In this document: piece after piece, positions 27,481-37,133 of the stretch
Position numbering within the stretch: position 1 is the stretch's first letter
Layout of the letters: every line of letters starts with the position of its first letter
Origin: Eubacterium sp.
GTDB taxonomy: Bacteria; Bacillota; Clostridia; Lachnospirales; Lachnospiraceae
DNA: 50,713 nucleotides
Assembly: GCA_017420535.1 (NCBI GenBank)
Contig: JAFOIV010000089.1
Span: 1 to 50,713, forward strand
Direction of reading: 5' to 3'
The notes under the pieces: generated by a model
The model's input: only the letters and a program-made list of their open reading frames with translations
What the model was told of the DNA's origin: nothing
Databases searched by the model: none
Translations under genes and position numbers: made by a program

Positions 27481-28122
27481 ATGCAGAACACATTTAAAAT
27501 AAACTCTCAGTATAATAATCTTATTAATCTGAAGGTTACTCCGGGACATTTTGCCACCACATCATCTCATATTAATTATATGATCGATCTTACAACATTA
27601 AAAGCAAGATGCAGTGAAGCAAAAGCTGTTGCCAAATCTATGGCTTCTGAATATATTGCTACAACTGTGGTAGATGCTATCGTATGTATGGATGGAACCG
27701 ATGTTATCGGAGCATATCTTGCCGATGAACTTACAAATTCCGGTATCATGTGCATGAATCAGCATCAGACTATCTATGTAACAACACCTGAACAGAATTC
27801 TCAGGGACAGCTGCTTTTTAAGGACAATTTAATCCCTATGATAAAAGGTAAGCACGTTCTTCTTTTACTTGCTACCACTACAACAGGTCAGACTATCGAT
27901 AAAGCAATCGAATGTATAACATATTATGGAGGTACCATTGCAGGTATATCAGCTATATTCTCTGCTACAGATGAAGTACAGGGAATGCCAATACATGCTA
28001 TCTTCCATTCAAAAGATATAGAAGGTTATTGTTCATATCCATCTCATGACTGTCCGCTTTGTAAAGCCGGTCAGAAGCTTGATGCTATAATATCAGCAGG
28101 TGGATTCCAGGTTATTCAATAA
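27481..28122 (+). CDS. Orotate phosphoribosyltransferase-like protein
   Basis: A 213-residue protein with the layout of a type I phosphoribosyltransferase. Residues 60-165 follow the PRTase core: VVDAIVCMDGTDVIGAYLAD, then a strand, the loop at 126-137, and YYGGTIAGISAIF. The PRPP-binding loop normally reads hydrophobic-DD/E-x2-TTG. Here it is LLLLATTTTGQT, so the two acidic residues are replaced by A131 and T132. A Cys pair, CPLC, sits near residue 191. It may bind a nucleotide or PRPP without full catalysis, or belong to a variant subfamily. It is a single gene with a strong promoter, a strong ribosome site and a strong terminator. Confidence 0.75.
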   Translation: MQNTFKINSQYNNLINLKVTPGHFATTSSHINYMIDLTTLKARCSEAKAVAKSMASEYIATTVVDAIVCMDGTDVIGAYLADELTNSGIMCMNQHQTIYVTTPEQNSQGQLLFKDNLIPMIKGKHVLLLLATTTTGQTIDKAIECITYYGGTIAGISAIFSATDEVQGMPIHAIFHSKDIEGYCSYPSHDCPLCKAGQKLDAIISAGGFQVIQ

Positions 28123-28166
28123 ATACTTTTTTCATTTTTTTCATTTTATTTTTTTCCTTTCATTTT

Positions 28167-28227
28167 GGCCTGACTTTTCAGGCCACAAAGAAGCCCACAG
28201 CAAATGCCGTGGGCTTCAACTTTTTTA
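28167..28227. terminator. Hairpin followed by a strong terminator
   Basis: A small stem (GGCCTGA/TCAGGCC, 28167-28184) precedes the main stem GAAGCCCAC/GTGGGCTTC (28190-28217), followed by AACTTTTTTATTA. It separates the plus-strand PRTase-like gene from convergent lacZ and may serve both. Confidence 0.85.
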
Positions 28228-28251
28228 TTATTCTTTTATTAAATCTCTTTA

Positions 28252-31200
28252 TTAAATTCCTCTGAAGCAGAAAGTGAATTTCATCTCATCTTCCACTGGA
28301 ATAAGGAATTCCTCATGAGTTCTTGCTCCCCAGCTGTCGTCACCGCCAATACCCATCTGGGCTTTAGCTACACGGACTACAGTATTATGTATCTCAGGAA
28401 GCTCATTAGAATGCATAGCATTTTCCATCTCATGTGGTGTATATGGAAGTGCGCTGAAGTTAAGTTCGTCACCAAAGAACATTATTCCTCTTCCCTTATC
28501 ATCTGTTACCATAGCCTTTCTTACACCCATCTTATTGCCGCATTCCTGTGGAACAAGATATTTAGCCATATTATCAGCCACTTTATTCTTATAGCATCCA
28601 AGACGAGCACCGTTCATTCTGTCAACATATGTCTCATCTGGTCCAAGTCCATACCAGGATACATTATCAAGATCTGCATCAAACTTAAACATCATTCCAA
28701 ATTCAGGCATGTCTCCAAGTTCTTTAACAGCCTTATAACCAAGTGTTGTTTCAATAGTTCCATCACCAAATACGTGATAATCAACTGTACATTCTGATAC
28801 AGGTGTTGTAGGCATTGAATATATAAAATGTACATTAACTGTACCATCTTCTAACTCAGTTACAACTGGTGCAATTCCCCAGTTTCTATCAGCTGTCTTA
28901 GGTGAAATATACATACTTGCTATCTTCCACTGTGCATAGCGAAGCTGCATTCCATTTCCGTAATCATTATCAATTGGGGCTCTCCAGAAGTTTGGAAGAG
29001 GCATAGCCTTTATTCTCTCAACTCCTGCATACTTATATGAGGCAAGTCCGCCTGTAAGCTCTGAGAAGAGCACGCTGAAGTTTTCTCCGTGAACTCCTAT
29101 ATTCCACTTACCATATGATATTCTAAGCTTATCACTGCATGTATAAGGCTTAACTTCTTTCTTTATCACCTTCTGTCCAAAGGCTACTTCATGTCCTGCC
29201 TTTGCCCAGAGTGTATCTTCCTTTAATCTGAAGGAAATAGTAATTGCAAATTCAGGACTTTCCTTAGATGAACGGCTTAATACATCCATCATCTTTTTTA
29301 TTGTGTTAGGAAGGCTGAATTCTGCTTCACTAAGTGGCGCTACACTTATCTCTGCCTTTTCATCAAGTACTTCTTTACCATTAGAAAGAAGGATGATATG
29401 AGCATCGAATCTGTCTGTGTTTACAAATAAATTCTTATTGATTATCTTAAATTCGTCTTCATTAAATTCAACTGAAATGTTCTGATAATTGAATTTAACT
29501 TCCATCATCTTAGGTGAAGGTTCTCTGTCACCGCCGTAAACTATACCATCCCCTGAGAAATTATAGTCTGTAGGGCGTTCCATCATATCTCCGCCATAAG
29601 CCTGATATTCATTGCCATAACGATCTTTTGCATTAATTGACTGATCGATATAATCCCAGATAAATCCACCCTGGTATCTTTCATTTCTATCTGAAAGGTC
29701 AGTATATTTCTTCATGCCACCACAGGAATTTCCCATTGCATGAGTATATTCACAGCAGATAAATGGCTTATCCTTGTTTTCCTCAAGGAATTTCTCAATA
29801 TTAGCAACAGATGTGTACATCTGGCTTTCCATATCACTTGTCTCATTATAAGATCTGTCATTGAATACGCCTTCATAATGAACAAGTCTTGTATCATCTA
29901 ACTCTCTGAAACGCTGTGCCATATTGCGGATAACAGTACCGCCATAAGATTCATTTCCCACTGACCAGATAAGGATAGCAGGATGATTCTTATTGGCCTC
30001 ATAACAAGACTGGATCCTGTCAAGAAGCATTGGCTCCCATTTTCCATTATCCTTTGGAACTATATAAGACAGATCTGCCTTCTTTCTGTTAAATGCATCC
30101 CATGATCCATGTGTTTCCATGTTATTTTCAGCTATCATATAGAGTCCGTAAATATCACAGAGTCTATAGATTTCTGAATCATCCGGGTAATGACATGTAC
30201 GAATAGCATTTATATTATTCTGCTTCATGGTAATGATATCTTTTACTGCATCTTCATAGCAAGGTACACGGCCCTGAAGAGAGCTGAATTCATGGCGGTT
30301 AACGCCCTTGAATACGATTCTCTTACCATTAAGCATCATAATGCCATTTTTCATTTCAAATTTTCTGAAGCCTACATTTTCCTCTATGACTTCAGTAACT
30401 GCATCTAAAGAGTCCTTGATCACAACCTTAAGTGTATAAAGCTGAGGATCCTCCGCACTCCAAAGAAGTGGTGAATCAAAGCTTCCTGAAAGTACAGTAT
30501 TATCACTGTTTATTTCTTTCTCACCGCTGATAATGATCTCATCATTCTTGATAAGAACATACTCAGCTTTTCCATTTCCTTCTGTCTTAAGTGAGATGTT
30601 AAGATCTGCCTTTGTGAAATCCTCATTTACACGTGGATCTACTTTTATATCATAAATACCTGTCTTTGGAATGTTATAAAGGATAACGCTTCTAAAGATT
30701 CCTGATAATCTAAAGAAATCCTGATCCTCACACCAGCTTGAAGCTGTAAATTTAAAGCATCTGACTGCAAGATAGTTATCTTTATCCTTAATAAGATCAG
30801 TAATATCAAAGTCGGATGCGTCGAAGGAATCTTCACTATATCCAACATAGGTGCCGTTAAGCCATAAAGCAAAACCTGATTCTACACCCTTAAATGAAAC
30901 TATGATTCTTCCGTCCTTATATTCCTCCGGGCGGTCAAATATTAAACTGTAATCTGCTACTGGATTAAATCTTTCCGGAATCTCCCCTGGCACGATGTCT
31001 TCTGAACCATCCCAAGGATACTGAACATTACAATACTGCGGCTTATCATAGCCTTCGAACTGAATATGAGAAGGAACATAGATCTTGTCCCAATTCTCTG
31101 TCTTTTCTTCTGATGCATAAAAATCTTCTTTAGCATCAGTTATATTCTTTGAATAATTAAATCTCCAAAGACCGTCAAGTAACTTAACAAGTGAGCTCTG

Positions 31201-31314
31201 CCCTAAAATAAGCTCATCTTCGTTTCTAAAAGCCTTATGATCAGAGTGTGCATCTAATCTTCCTTCGCAAAAAACCTCAGGATTTTTTACATTCTCGTAG
31301 TTGAAAGCTTTCAT
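28252..31314 (-). CDS. lacZ: Beta-galactosidase, glycoside hydrolase family 2
   Basis: The start is set at the ATG at 31314 because AAGGAAGGG lies upstream; a longer reading frame to 31380 has no ribosome site. The 1020-residue length matches LacZ-type enzymes. The sugar-binding jelly roll is at about 50-210, two Ig-like domains lie around the TIM barrel (about 320-600), and the domain 5 lectin-like part closes the protein. The acid/base Glu is in WSVGNESYGG and the nucleophile Glu in FICCEYTHAMGNS. There is no signal peptide, so it acts in the cytoplasm on imported galactosides. An AraC regulator gene lies directly upstream in the same direction. No permease gene is nearby. Confidence 0.95.
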   Translation of the reverse strand: MKAFNYENVKNPEVFCEGRLDAHSDHKAFRNEDELILGQSSLVKLLDGLWRFNYSKNITDAKEDFYASEEKTENWDKIYVPSHIQFEGYDKPQYCNVQYPWDGSEDIVPGEIPERFNPVADYSLIFDRPEEYKDGRIIVSFKGVESGFALWLNGTYVGYSEDSFDASDFDITDLIKDKDNYLAVRCFKFTASSWCEDQDFFRLSGIFRSVILYNIPKTGIYDIKVDPRVNEDFTKADLNISLKTEGNGKAEYVLIKNDEIIISGEKEINSDNTVLSGSFDSPLLWSAEDPQLYTLKVVIKDSLDAVTEVIEENVGFRKFEMKNGIMMLNGKRIVFKGVNRHEFSSLQGRVPCYEDAVKDIITMKQNNINAIRTCHYPDDSEIYRLCDIYGLYMIAENNMETHGSWDAFNRKKADLSYIVPKDNGKWEPMLLDRIQSCYEANKNHPAILIWSVGNESYGGTVIRNMAQRFRELDDTRLVHYEGVFNDRSYNETSDMESQMYTSVANIEKFLEENKDKPFICCEYTHAMGNSCGGMKKYTDLSDRNERYQGGFIWDYIDQSINAKDRYGNEYQAYGGDMMERPTDYNFSGDGIVYGGDREPSPKMMEVKFNYQNISVEFNEDEFKIINKNLFVNTDRFDAHIILLSNGKEVLDEKAEISVAPLSEAEFSLPNTIKKMMDVLSRSSKESPEFAITISFRLKEDTLWAKAGHEVAFGQKVIKKEVKPYTCSDKLRISYGKWNIGVHGENFSVLFSELTGGLASYKYAGVERIKAMPLPNFWRAPIDNDYGNGMQLRYAQWKIASMYISPKTADRNWGIAPVVTELEDGTVNVHFIYSMPTTPVSECTVDYHVFGDGTIETTLGYKAVKELGDMPEFGMMFKFDADLDNVSWYGLGPDETYVDRMNGARLGCYKNKVADNMAKYLVPQECGNKMGVRKAMVTDDKGRGIMFFGDELNFSALPYTPHEMENAMHSNELPEIHNTVVRVAKAQMGIGGDDSWGARTHEEFLIPVEDEMKFTFCFRGI

Positions 31315-31337
31315 ATTCGACCCTTCCTTTAATAGAA

Positions 31338-31372
31338 AAGCAGGTCCACCCTGTGTGATAGATGGCCTGCTT
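31338..31372 (-). other. Hairpin in the lacZ leader
   Basis: The arms AAGCAGG-CCA and TGG-A-CCTGCTT pair around a 14-base loop. On the minus strand TTTTCTATT follows and then the lacZ ribosome site. It could be a weak attenuator, a regulator-binding dyad or a read-through barrier after the AraC gene. Confidence 0.4.
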
Positions 31373-31486
31373 ATATACAATTCGACTATAAAAATTTTAC
31401 TATATTGTTTCTTTTTTTATACAACATTTTTACGCAAAAAAGATGCATTTCTAACCATTAAGCATTTAGTCAGTTTCCTTAAAGTT

Positions 31487-32437
31487 CTACCAGCCTCTTA
31501 ATGCTGATACCTTATAGCCTTGGAGCTTGCTCTTATAGTTTGCGCTGTTGATCTTCCACTGATATGGTGAAATACCAAGGAATTTCTTGAAATTTCTATT
31601 GAATGTAGTGGTAGATGCAAATCCGCACTCTATAGCAACCTGATCCATAGAATGCTTGGTCCTTCTCATTATAGAACATGCCTTCTGAACTCTTACAAGA
31701 TTAAGATAATCCACTGGAGGCATATTAACATACTCTGCAAATATTCTTCTAAAATGAGTCTCACTAAGGTTACAGCTATCTGCAAGTTCCTTAATCTTCA
31801 TAGGTTCTGAATAATGCTGTTCAATATAATTAAGGGCAGGCTTAATATGAGGGAAATTGTCATTAAGCATAGCATCATTAACTGATAACTCGTATTCCTT
31901 AGATGTTCCCTGTTCCTTCTGAAGACGCATGATCTTATAGAAGAGAACTCTTGAAAGACTGTCCACTGTCTCCTTAAAGAAAGGCTTTCTTGTTTTAAAT
32001 TCTGAGATAACATCTGTAACTATCTCTTTCATTCCACTCTTATCATCTGCAGAAAGGACTATGGCATGACTTCCAAGAATAGACATGCGGCTTTCCTTCT
32101 CTGTCTCATTTTCAGAGTAGATCATCTCAGAAAGCTCTGCAAAATCTATGAATAAATATTCCCAGAAGCTTATTCCTTCACTTACAGTTTTGTGTGGAAA
32201 ATCTGGTGGCACAATAGTCACCTGTCCAGGTTCATACTTTATTACCTCTTTATCAAGATAAAATGTTCCTGTTCCTTCATGGCATATTCCTATCTCAAAC
32301 AGATTATGAAAATGAAGCGGATCTTCATCAGAACCATATTTTCTTATCCATTTGTCACCAATTACAGGAAGTATTGTTGTCTCTCTTGGCGGGTCATAAA
32401 ACCTGAACTCCAAATGTTCGTTCTTTTTTCTTCCCAT
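31487..32437 (-). CDS. AraC-family transcriptional regulator
   Basis: A 316-residue regulator. The N-terminal cupin-type sensing domain is at about 25-160 (HNLFEIGICHEGTGTFYLD, GQVTIVPPDFPHKT). The C-terminal pair of helix-turn-helix motifs is at about 210-305, including LADSCNLSETHFRRIFAEY and the conserved CGFASTTTFNRNFKKFLGISP. The start at 32437 has GGGAGG upstream; a TTG 12 bases earlier is less likely. Because lacZ follows directly in the same direction, this is probably its sugar-responsive activator. Confidence 0.92.
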   Translation of the reverse strand: MGRKKNEHLEFRFYDPPRETTILPVIGDKWIRKYGSDEDPLHFHNLFEIGICHEGTGTFYLDKEVIKYEPGQVTIVPPDFPHKTVSEGISFWEYLFIDFAELSEMIYSENETEKESRMSILGSHAIVLSADDKSGMKEIVTDVISEFKTRKPFFKETVDSLSRVLFYKIMRLQKEQGTSKEYELSVNDAMLNDNFPHIKPALNYIEQHYSEPMKIKELADSCNLSETHFRRIFAEYVNMPPVDYLNLVRVQKACSIMRRTKHSMDQVAIECGFASTTTFNRNFKKFLGISPYQWKINSANYKSKLQGYKVSALRGW

Positions 32438-32636
32438 TGTTCCTCCCAATCATTTAGAAAATGTATTTTTGTTATTGCTTTATCAATCATTAAATAAAGT
32501 TTTTAATATGTATAACCGTTCTGTCCCTTCAAAACCAAGCAGCTAAGTACATATATTCCCCTTATAAATACCATTTCTTATGATTTTTATCCGTTAAAAA
32601 ACTATTATTCTATTTTTCTTCCCGCCTTAACTCCTG

Positions 32637-33629
32637 TTACTTATAAATATTTATATTTTTACTCAGATAAGATTTATATTCATCAACCACTTCCTCAGGG
32701 CCGACAATCTTTACATCTTCACCAAGTCCAAATATCCATCCATAGAACTGGCTTGTTACAGCCACTTCCACTCCCGCTTTAAAATGATCTTCATCATATG
32801 GCATGGTAAATATTTCCCTGCCAAAGGTGTCAAATATAACATTTGACATATAATTTTTCGCCATCAGCTCAACTTTTTTTACCTTTCCATCAAACATCCT
32901 GAATCTCTTATCAGTATATGTGGAAAGATCTATCTCTTTATATTTTTCAAAACCGTCCCGGGCTTCATCTGTTTCCTTAACCCGAATCATCTTATCTACC
33001 CGGTAGTATTTTATCTTTTCTCCTTCACTATCATAGGCAATAAGATAATAGTTCTCATCTTCCCAACAAAGAGCCCATGGACTTATCTTATATAAAGCTC
33101 CATCTTTCTTATAAACTTTCTTTCCTTTTGTGTCCCACATAAAGTATTTGAAAGTAATCTTCTTATTATTGCTTATGGCTGTAAGTATGGCATCCACAGA
33201 TAAAAATAAGCTTTCATTCTGGCTCTTTATCCTGTTTAATACATAAACCTGTCTGTTAAGCTGCTTCGCCTCATATTTAGAGCACAGATTATCCTCTATC
33301 TTTTTTATAAGATTTTTGGACTGCTTGGCTGTTATCACTCTTGAAGACTGAACAGCATCTACTAGCATTTTTAACTCTGCTAATTCAAAATCTCTGGATA
33401 CTGCATGATATAAAGATTTATTTCCATCTTTATCCATCTTGATATCCATACCAAAATCATTAAGTGCTTTTATATCTTCATATATGCTCTTTCTGCTGGC
33501 GTCTATCTCTTCAGCAGACAGTTTATTTATTATCTCTGTCATAGTAAGACCATTTGCCTCATCTGTCTCCCTTTGAAAAAGCCTTGAAAGATAAAGCAAT
33601 TTAAGTCTCTGGTTTTTCCCCTTAGCCAT
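32637..33629 (-). CDS. WYL-domain transcriptional regulator
   Basis: A 330-residue regulator with an N-terminal winged helix-turn-helix (about 10-70: RLKLLYLSRLFQRETDE, then SRKSIYEDIKALNDFG). The WYL domain follows (about 140-220), with the aromatic core ISPWALCWEDENYYLIAYD and the basic YYRVDKM. A WCX-type C-terminal extension ends the protein. WYL domains bind nucleic-acid or nucleotide ligands; members regulate DNA repair and defence genes among others. The start is set at 33629, where AAGGTG lies 6 bases upstream; the GTG at 33638 is part of that ribosome site. No obvious target is adjacent; the gene stands alone. Confidence 0.9.
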   Translation of the reverse strand: MAKGKNQRLKLLYLSRLFQRETDEANGLTMTEIINKLSAEEIDASRKSIYEDIKALNDFGMDIKMDKDGNKSLYHAVSRDFELAELKMLVDAVQSSRVITAKQSKNLIKKIEDNLCSKYEAKQLNRQVYVLNRIKSQNESLFLSVDAILTAISNNKKITFKYFMWDTKGKKVYKKDGALYKISPWALCWEDENYYLIAYDSEGEKIKYYRVDKMIRVKETDEARDGFEKYKEIDLSTYTDKRFRMFDGKVKKVELMAKNYMSNVIFDTFGREIFTMPYDEDHFKAGVEVAVTSQFYGWIFGLGEDVKIVGPEEVVDEYKSYLSKNINIYK

Positions 33630-33711
33630 AATTTTCACCTTATATAAAACGTAAGAATTCAGCTACGAATTGATTCATATTCGAGCATGAAATCTAAATA
33701 TAATATATCAC

Positions 33712-33751
33712 AAAAAAGTCCCATGAACACTATATTCATGGGACTTTTTAT
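33712..33751 (-). terminator. Terminator of the pantothenate operon
   Basis: The stem AGTCCCATGAA/TTCATGGGACT is followed on the minus strand by TTTTTTGTG, and by TTTTTATG on the plus strand. It lies about 85 bases past the panD stop codon. Confidence 0.85.
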
Positions 33752-33834
33752 GAAAAAAACACTTTTTTTCACTAATTTTAGTCTTAATCAACCATAAATT
33801 GTTAAATCCATGTCCAAAATGTCAGATTCATGAC

Positions 33835-34224
33835 CTACACATCGAACAGCTGGCCATGTTTTTCGTATCTTGTGGTACGAACGATCTGGTTTTTTTCATT
33901 TACAAAAACAACCTTAGGTGGGTTATCTGCAAATTCCTCTGCTGTCATCTGAGCATAGCTCATAATGATAACCTTATCACCTTCAGATACAAGTCTTGCT
34001 GCAGCACCATTAAGGCAAATAATTCCAGAACCTCTTTCTCCAGCGATAACATATGTTTCAAGACGATTACCATTATCTACATCTGCCACCTGAACCTTCT
34101 CATATTCTAAGATACCGCTTGCTTCCATAAGTTCCTCATCAACGGTAATACTTCCTACATAATTCAGGGCAGCCTGTGTTACAACAGCTCTATGAATCTT
34201 TGACTTTAAAAATGTTCCAAGCAT
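33835..34224 (-). CDS. panD: Aspartate 1-decarboxylase
   Basis: PanD makes beta-alanine from aspartate for pantothenate synthesis. The 129-residue proenzyme cleaves itself between Gly and Ser in NYVGSITVD (about 24-25) to form the pyruvoyl group. The conserved [21 protein letters not shown] stretch near residue 72 is present. It is the last gene of the panG-panB-panC-panD run, 30 bases after panC. Confidence 0.96.
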   Translation of the reverse strand: MLGTFLKSKIHRAVVTQAALNYVGSITVDEELMEASGILEYEKVQVADVDNGNRLETYVIAGERGSGIICLNGAAARLVSEGDKVIIMSYAQMTAEEFADNPPKVVFVNEKNQIVRTTRYEKHGQLFDV

Positions 34225-34254
34225 GTATATATCTCCTTTAAAACTATCTTACGA

Positions 34255-35109
34255 TTAAACTGTCATCATGAAATTATCGATGAGTCTTACCTTGTTATCG
34301 ATCTTAACAGCAATAGCTACAAGTATGTCACCTTCGATAACATCAATGTCTTCCATTGTAAGATTGTTAACTACATTTACATATTCTACTTCAGCCATTG
34401 GCTCTGATGTAAGAAGTTCGATCATCTTATTTCTTACTACTGAAGCATCTCTTTCTCCATCTTCAACTAATTTCTGTCCAAGCTTTATTGACTTGCTAAG
34501 GATAAGAGCTGCTTTTCTTTCCTCTGCATTCATATATGTATTACGTGAGCTCATTGCAAGGCCATCAGCTTCTCTTACGATAGGACATCCAACGATCTCA
34601 AGTGGCATATTAAGATCCTTAACCATTCTCTTAATTACTGCCAGCTGCTGTGCATCCTTCTGTCCGAAGTAAGCTCTGTCCGGGCATACGATATTAAAAA
34701 GCTTTGTTACAACTGTACATACTCCACGGAAGTGTACCGGACGTGAAAGACCGCAGAGATGATTTGTAAGTCCATTCATATCAACAAATGATACAAATCC
34801 ATCTTTATACATTTCTGATGGTTCAGGATTAAAGATAAGATCTGCTCCTGTTTCTTCACAAAGTGCTGAGTCTCTCTCTAAATCTCTTGGATATGCTTCT
34901 AAGTCTTCATTTGGTCCAAACTGTATTGGATTAACAAATACACTGACTACAGTTCTATCATTATTTTCGACTGATTTCTTAATAAGTGACTGATGTCCCT
35001 GGTGAAGAAATCCCATTGTTGGAACAAGACCTACTGTCTCATTGTTCTTTCTCCAACCTGCTACTATCTCTCTAACTTCAGCTACTGTCTTAACTACTTT
35101 GATTGCCAT
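34255..35109 (-). CDS. panC: Pantothenate synthetase
   Basis: PanC joins pantoate and beta-alanine using ATP. The 284-residue protein has PTMGFLHQGHQSLI with the HxGH-type nucleotide motif (residues about 30-40), VVSVFVNPIQFGPNEDL, and the KMSKS-like segment LAMSSRNTYM near 185. Length and motifs are normal. It lies between panB and panD. Confidence 0.97.
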   Translation of the reverse strand: MAIKVVKTVAEVREIVAGWRKNNETVGLVPTMGFLHQGHQSLIKKSVENNDRTVVSVFVNPIQFGPNEDLEAYPRDLERDSALCEETGADLIFNPEPSEMYKDGFVSFVDMNGLTNHLCGLSRPVHFRGVCTVVTKLFNIVCPDRAYFGQKDAQQLAVIKRMVKDLNMPLEIVGCPIVREADGLAMSSRNTYMNAEERKAALILSKSIKLGQKLVEDGERDASVVRNKMIELLTSEPMAEVEYVNVVNNLTMEDIDVIEGDILVAIAVKIDNKVRLIDNFMMTV

Positions 35110-35172
35110 ATTCTTATCCTCTCTTTATTAGTCTATATGATACTCATTTTCACCTGATCAGATGAAACCTTA

Positions 35173-36006
35173 TCAGTCCTCAATTGCAGCCTTAAGAATC
35201 TCTGCATCAATTTTATAATTATGTTCCTCTGCTGGATAAGTACACGCTTTTACTTCTGCATCATATGCCTTGAAGCCTTCTCTCATTACTTCTCCAACAT
35301 TTGCAAAATGCTTTACAAACTTTGGCTTATAATCGCTGAACATAGCAAGCATGTCAGCATATACAAGGATCTGTCCATCAGTTCCTGCGCCACCGCCAAT
35401 ACCGATTGTTGGAATGCTTAACTGTTCTGTTACATACTGTGCAAGTTCTGCAGGTACACATTCAAGTACTACTGCAAATGCTCCAGCTTCCTCAAGGAGC
35501 TTGGCATCACGGATAAGTTTCTTTGCTGATGCAAGATCTCTTCCCTGAGCCTTATATCCGCCGAAAGCATTTATTGACTGTGGTGTAAGCCCGATATGTC
35601 CCATAACAGGAATACTTGCCTTTACAATAGCTTCAACCTGAGGTATAACTTCTTCTCCACCTTCAAGTTTAACTGCTCCGCCTCTTCCTTCTTTCATAAG
35701 ACGTCCTGCATTGATAACTGCATCATATACAGAAGCCTGATATGACATAAATGGCATATCAATAACTACAAGTGCATCTTTAGCTCCACGGGCAACCGCT
35801 GCACCATGATGGATCATATCTTCCATTGTTACTGATACTGTATCCGGGTAACCAAGCATTACATTTCCAAGAGAATCTCCTACAAGGATACCATTAATGC
35901 CTGATTCATCTATAAGTTTAGCTGTAGAATAATCATATGCTGTAAGCATAGATATCTTCTCGCCTTTTTTCTTCATTTCCTTAAATGTAACTACTGTATT
36001 CTTCAT
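35173..36006 (-). CDS. panB: 3-methyl-2-oxobutanoate hydroxymethyltransferase
   Basis: PanB makes ketopantoate from ketoisovalerate and methylene-tetrahydrofolate. The start at 36006 follows the ribosome site AGGAGG, and the longer frame to 36030 overlaps panG. The 277-residue TIM barrel shows [36 protein letters not shown] (metal-binding Asp) and [20 protein letters not shown]. The end of the active site, [13 protein letters not shown], is intact. It is the second gene of the pantothenate operon. Confidence 0.97.
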   Translation of the reverse strand: MKNTVVTFKEMKKKGEKISMLTAYDYSTAKLIDESGINGILVGDSLGNVMLGYPDTVSVTMEDMIHHGAAVARGAKDALVVIDMPFMSYQASVYDAVINAGRLMKEGRGGAVKLEGGEEVIPQVEAIVKASIPVMGHIGLTPQSINAFGGYKAQGRDLASAKKLIRDAKLLEEAGAFAVVLECVPAELAQYVTEQLSIPTIGIGGGAGTDGQILVYADMLAMFSDYKPKFVKHFANVGEVMREGFKAYDAEVKACTYPAEEHNYKIDAEILKAAIED

Positions 36007-36017
36007 ACTTTTTCCTC

Positions 36018-36893
36018 CTATTTTATACACTCTTCAATTTCATGATAATCCCTGTCAGGATTCTTCTTTTTAGCTATCTTAAGTGTCTGCCTGGATAATT
36101 CTTTGTAAATGTTTTTTATATTACTTGCTTTTTGGCTTTTTTCTTCATTCTTTTCCATAGCATTAAGTGCATCTAAATGTCTTCTTATAGTTGAAGTATC
36201 TCCTCTTTCTATAGGACCTGTAAGCTGAGATACATTTCCCTTTTCAGCTATTCCAAGAGCATTATCTCTAAAGAGATTCTTAAGGGCTTCTCTTGCCTCG
36301 CTATCTGTCATTCCACATTCAGTCATAAGACTTGTAGCAGCTTCATACAAGCCACATACTAAATTGCTGGCCATTACTGAAGATGCATGATAAAGAGCCT
36401 TGCTGTCACTGTTTATCACAGCAGTCTTTAAGCCGATATCTTCTATCATATGCTTTAATGTTTCTAGATATTTTTCGTGTCCTTCAATAGTTATAAAAGC
36501 GTTGGAAAACTTCCTATAAGTTTCATATCTGTCCGAGACAGCATAAATAGGATGGATGGAGTAGCCATAAATCTGATGTGGCGTATCCTTAAAGATATTA
36601 GATGAAATAGAACCACTAGTGTGGCAAACTATCTTTTGGCCCATTCCGTGATAGGACTTTATCTCATCCCATACAGAAGCGATTGCATTATCGCTGACCG
36701 TAAGCATCACTAAATCACATGAATCAATAAGTTCTTCTTTACTGTTAAACTGTAAGGTACCGGTAAATTCGCTGGCAGCTTTTGAATCCTCAGGATTCCT
36801 GCTATAATAACCTGCCACCTGAAGCCCATGTTCTTTCATGTATTTACCAAATGTAAATCCTACTCGACCGGCTCCGATAAATCCAATCCTCAT
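36018..36893 (-). CDS. panG: Rossmann/DUF2520 protein, probable ketopantoate reductase
   Basis: A 291-residue oxidoreductase. The N-terminal NAD(P)-binding fold begins [19 protein letters not shown] (GxGxxG). The C-terminal helical DUF2520 domain contains [11 protein letters not shown] and [16 protein letters not shown]. It is the first gene of the panB-panC-panD operon, 11 bases ahead of the panB start. The operon lacks panE, so this protein is the natural candidate for reducing ketopantoate to pantoate. A reductase of this kind (PanG) has been described in Francisella. The symbol is based on context and family, not on proof of activity. Confidence 0.75.
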   Translation of the reverse strand: MRIGFIGAGRVGFTFGKYMKEHGLQVAGYYSRNPEDSKAASEFTGTLQFNSKEELIDSCDLVMLTVSDNAIASVWDEIKSYHGMGQKIVCHTSGSISSNIFKDTPHQIYGYSIHPIYAVSDRYETYRKFSNAFITIEGHEKYLETLKHMIEDIGLKTAVINSDSKALYHASSVMASNLVCGLYEAATSLMTECGMTDSEAREALKNLFRDNALGIAEKGNVSQLTGPIERGDTSTIRRHLDALNAMEKNEEKSQKASNIKNIYKELSRQTLKIAKKKNPDRDYHEIEECIK

Positions 36894-37009
36894 TCTATCA
36901 CCTCCTTAAATTATTCATTAAAATAAACTTGAGGTGATGCTTTAACTTATCATCTTATTCCTGTGATACGTGTATCAGGTATAGTTTCTCTCGAATACCA
37001 TCCGATGTG

Positions 37010-37039
37010 AGTATAAGATAAACCTATATAGAATGTAAA
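37010..37039 (-). promoter_or_regulatory. Promoter of the panG-panB-panC-panD operon
   Basis: TTTACA, 18 bases and TATACT on the minus strand. It gives a leader of about 110 bases. The imperfect dyad CCTGATAC/GTATCACAGG at 36960-36979 lies in this leader and might be an operator. Confidence 0.5.
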
Positions 37040-37082
37040 GAAAATATTGATCTTGTATCTAATAAAATACAAAATCTTTATA

Positions 37083-37119
37083 TAAAAAAAAGAGGAATTC
37101 CTCTAAGGAAATTTCCTCC
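37083..37119 (-). terminator. Terminator of the unknown membrane protein gene
   Basis: On the minus strand GAGGAAATT pairs with AATTCCTC and a run of eight T follows. It lies 15 bases after the stop at 37134. Confidence 0.75.
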
Positions 37120-37133
37120 TGCTTAAATATTTA

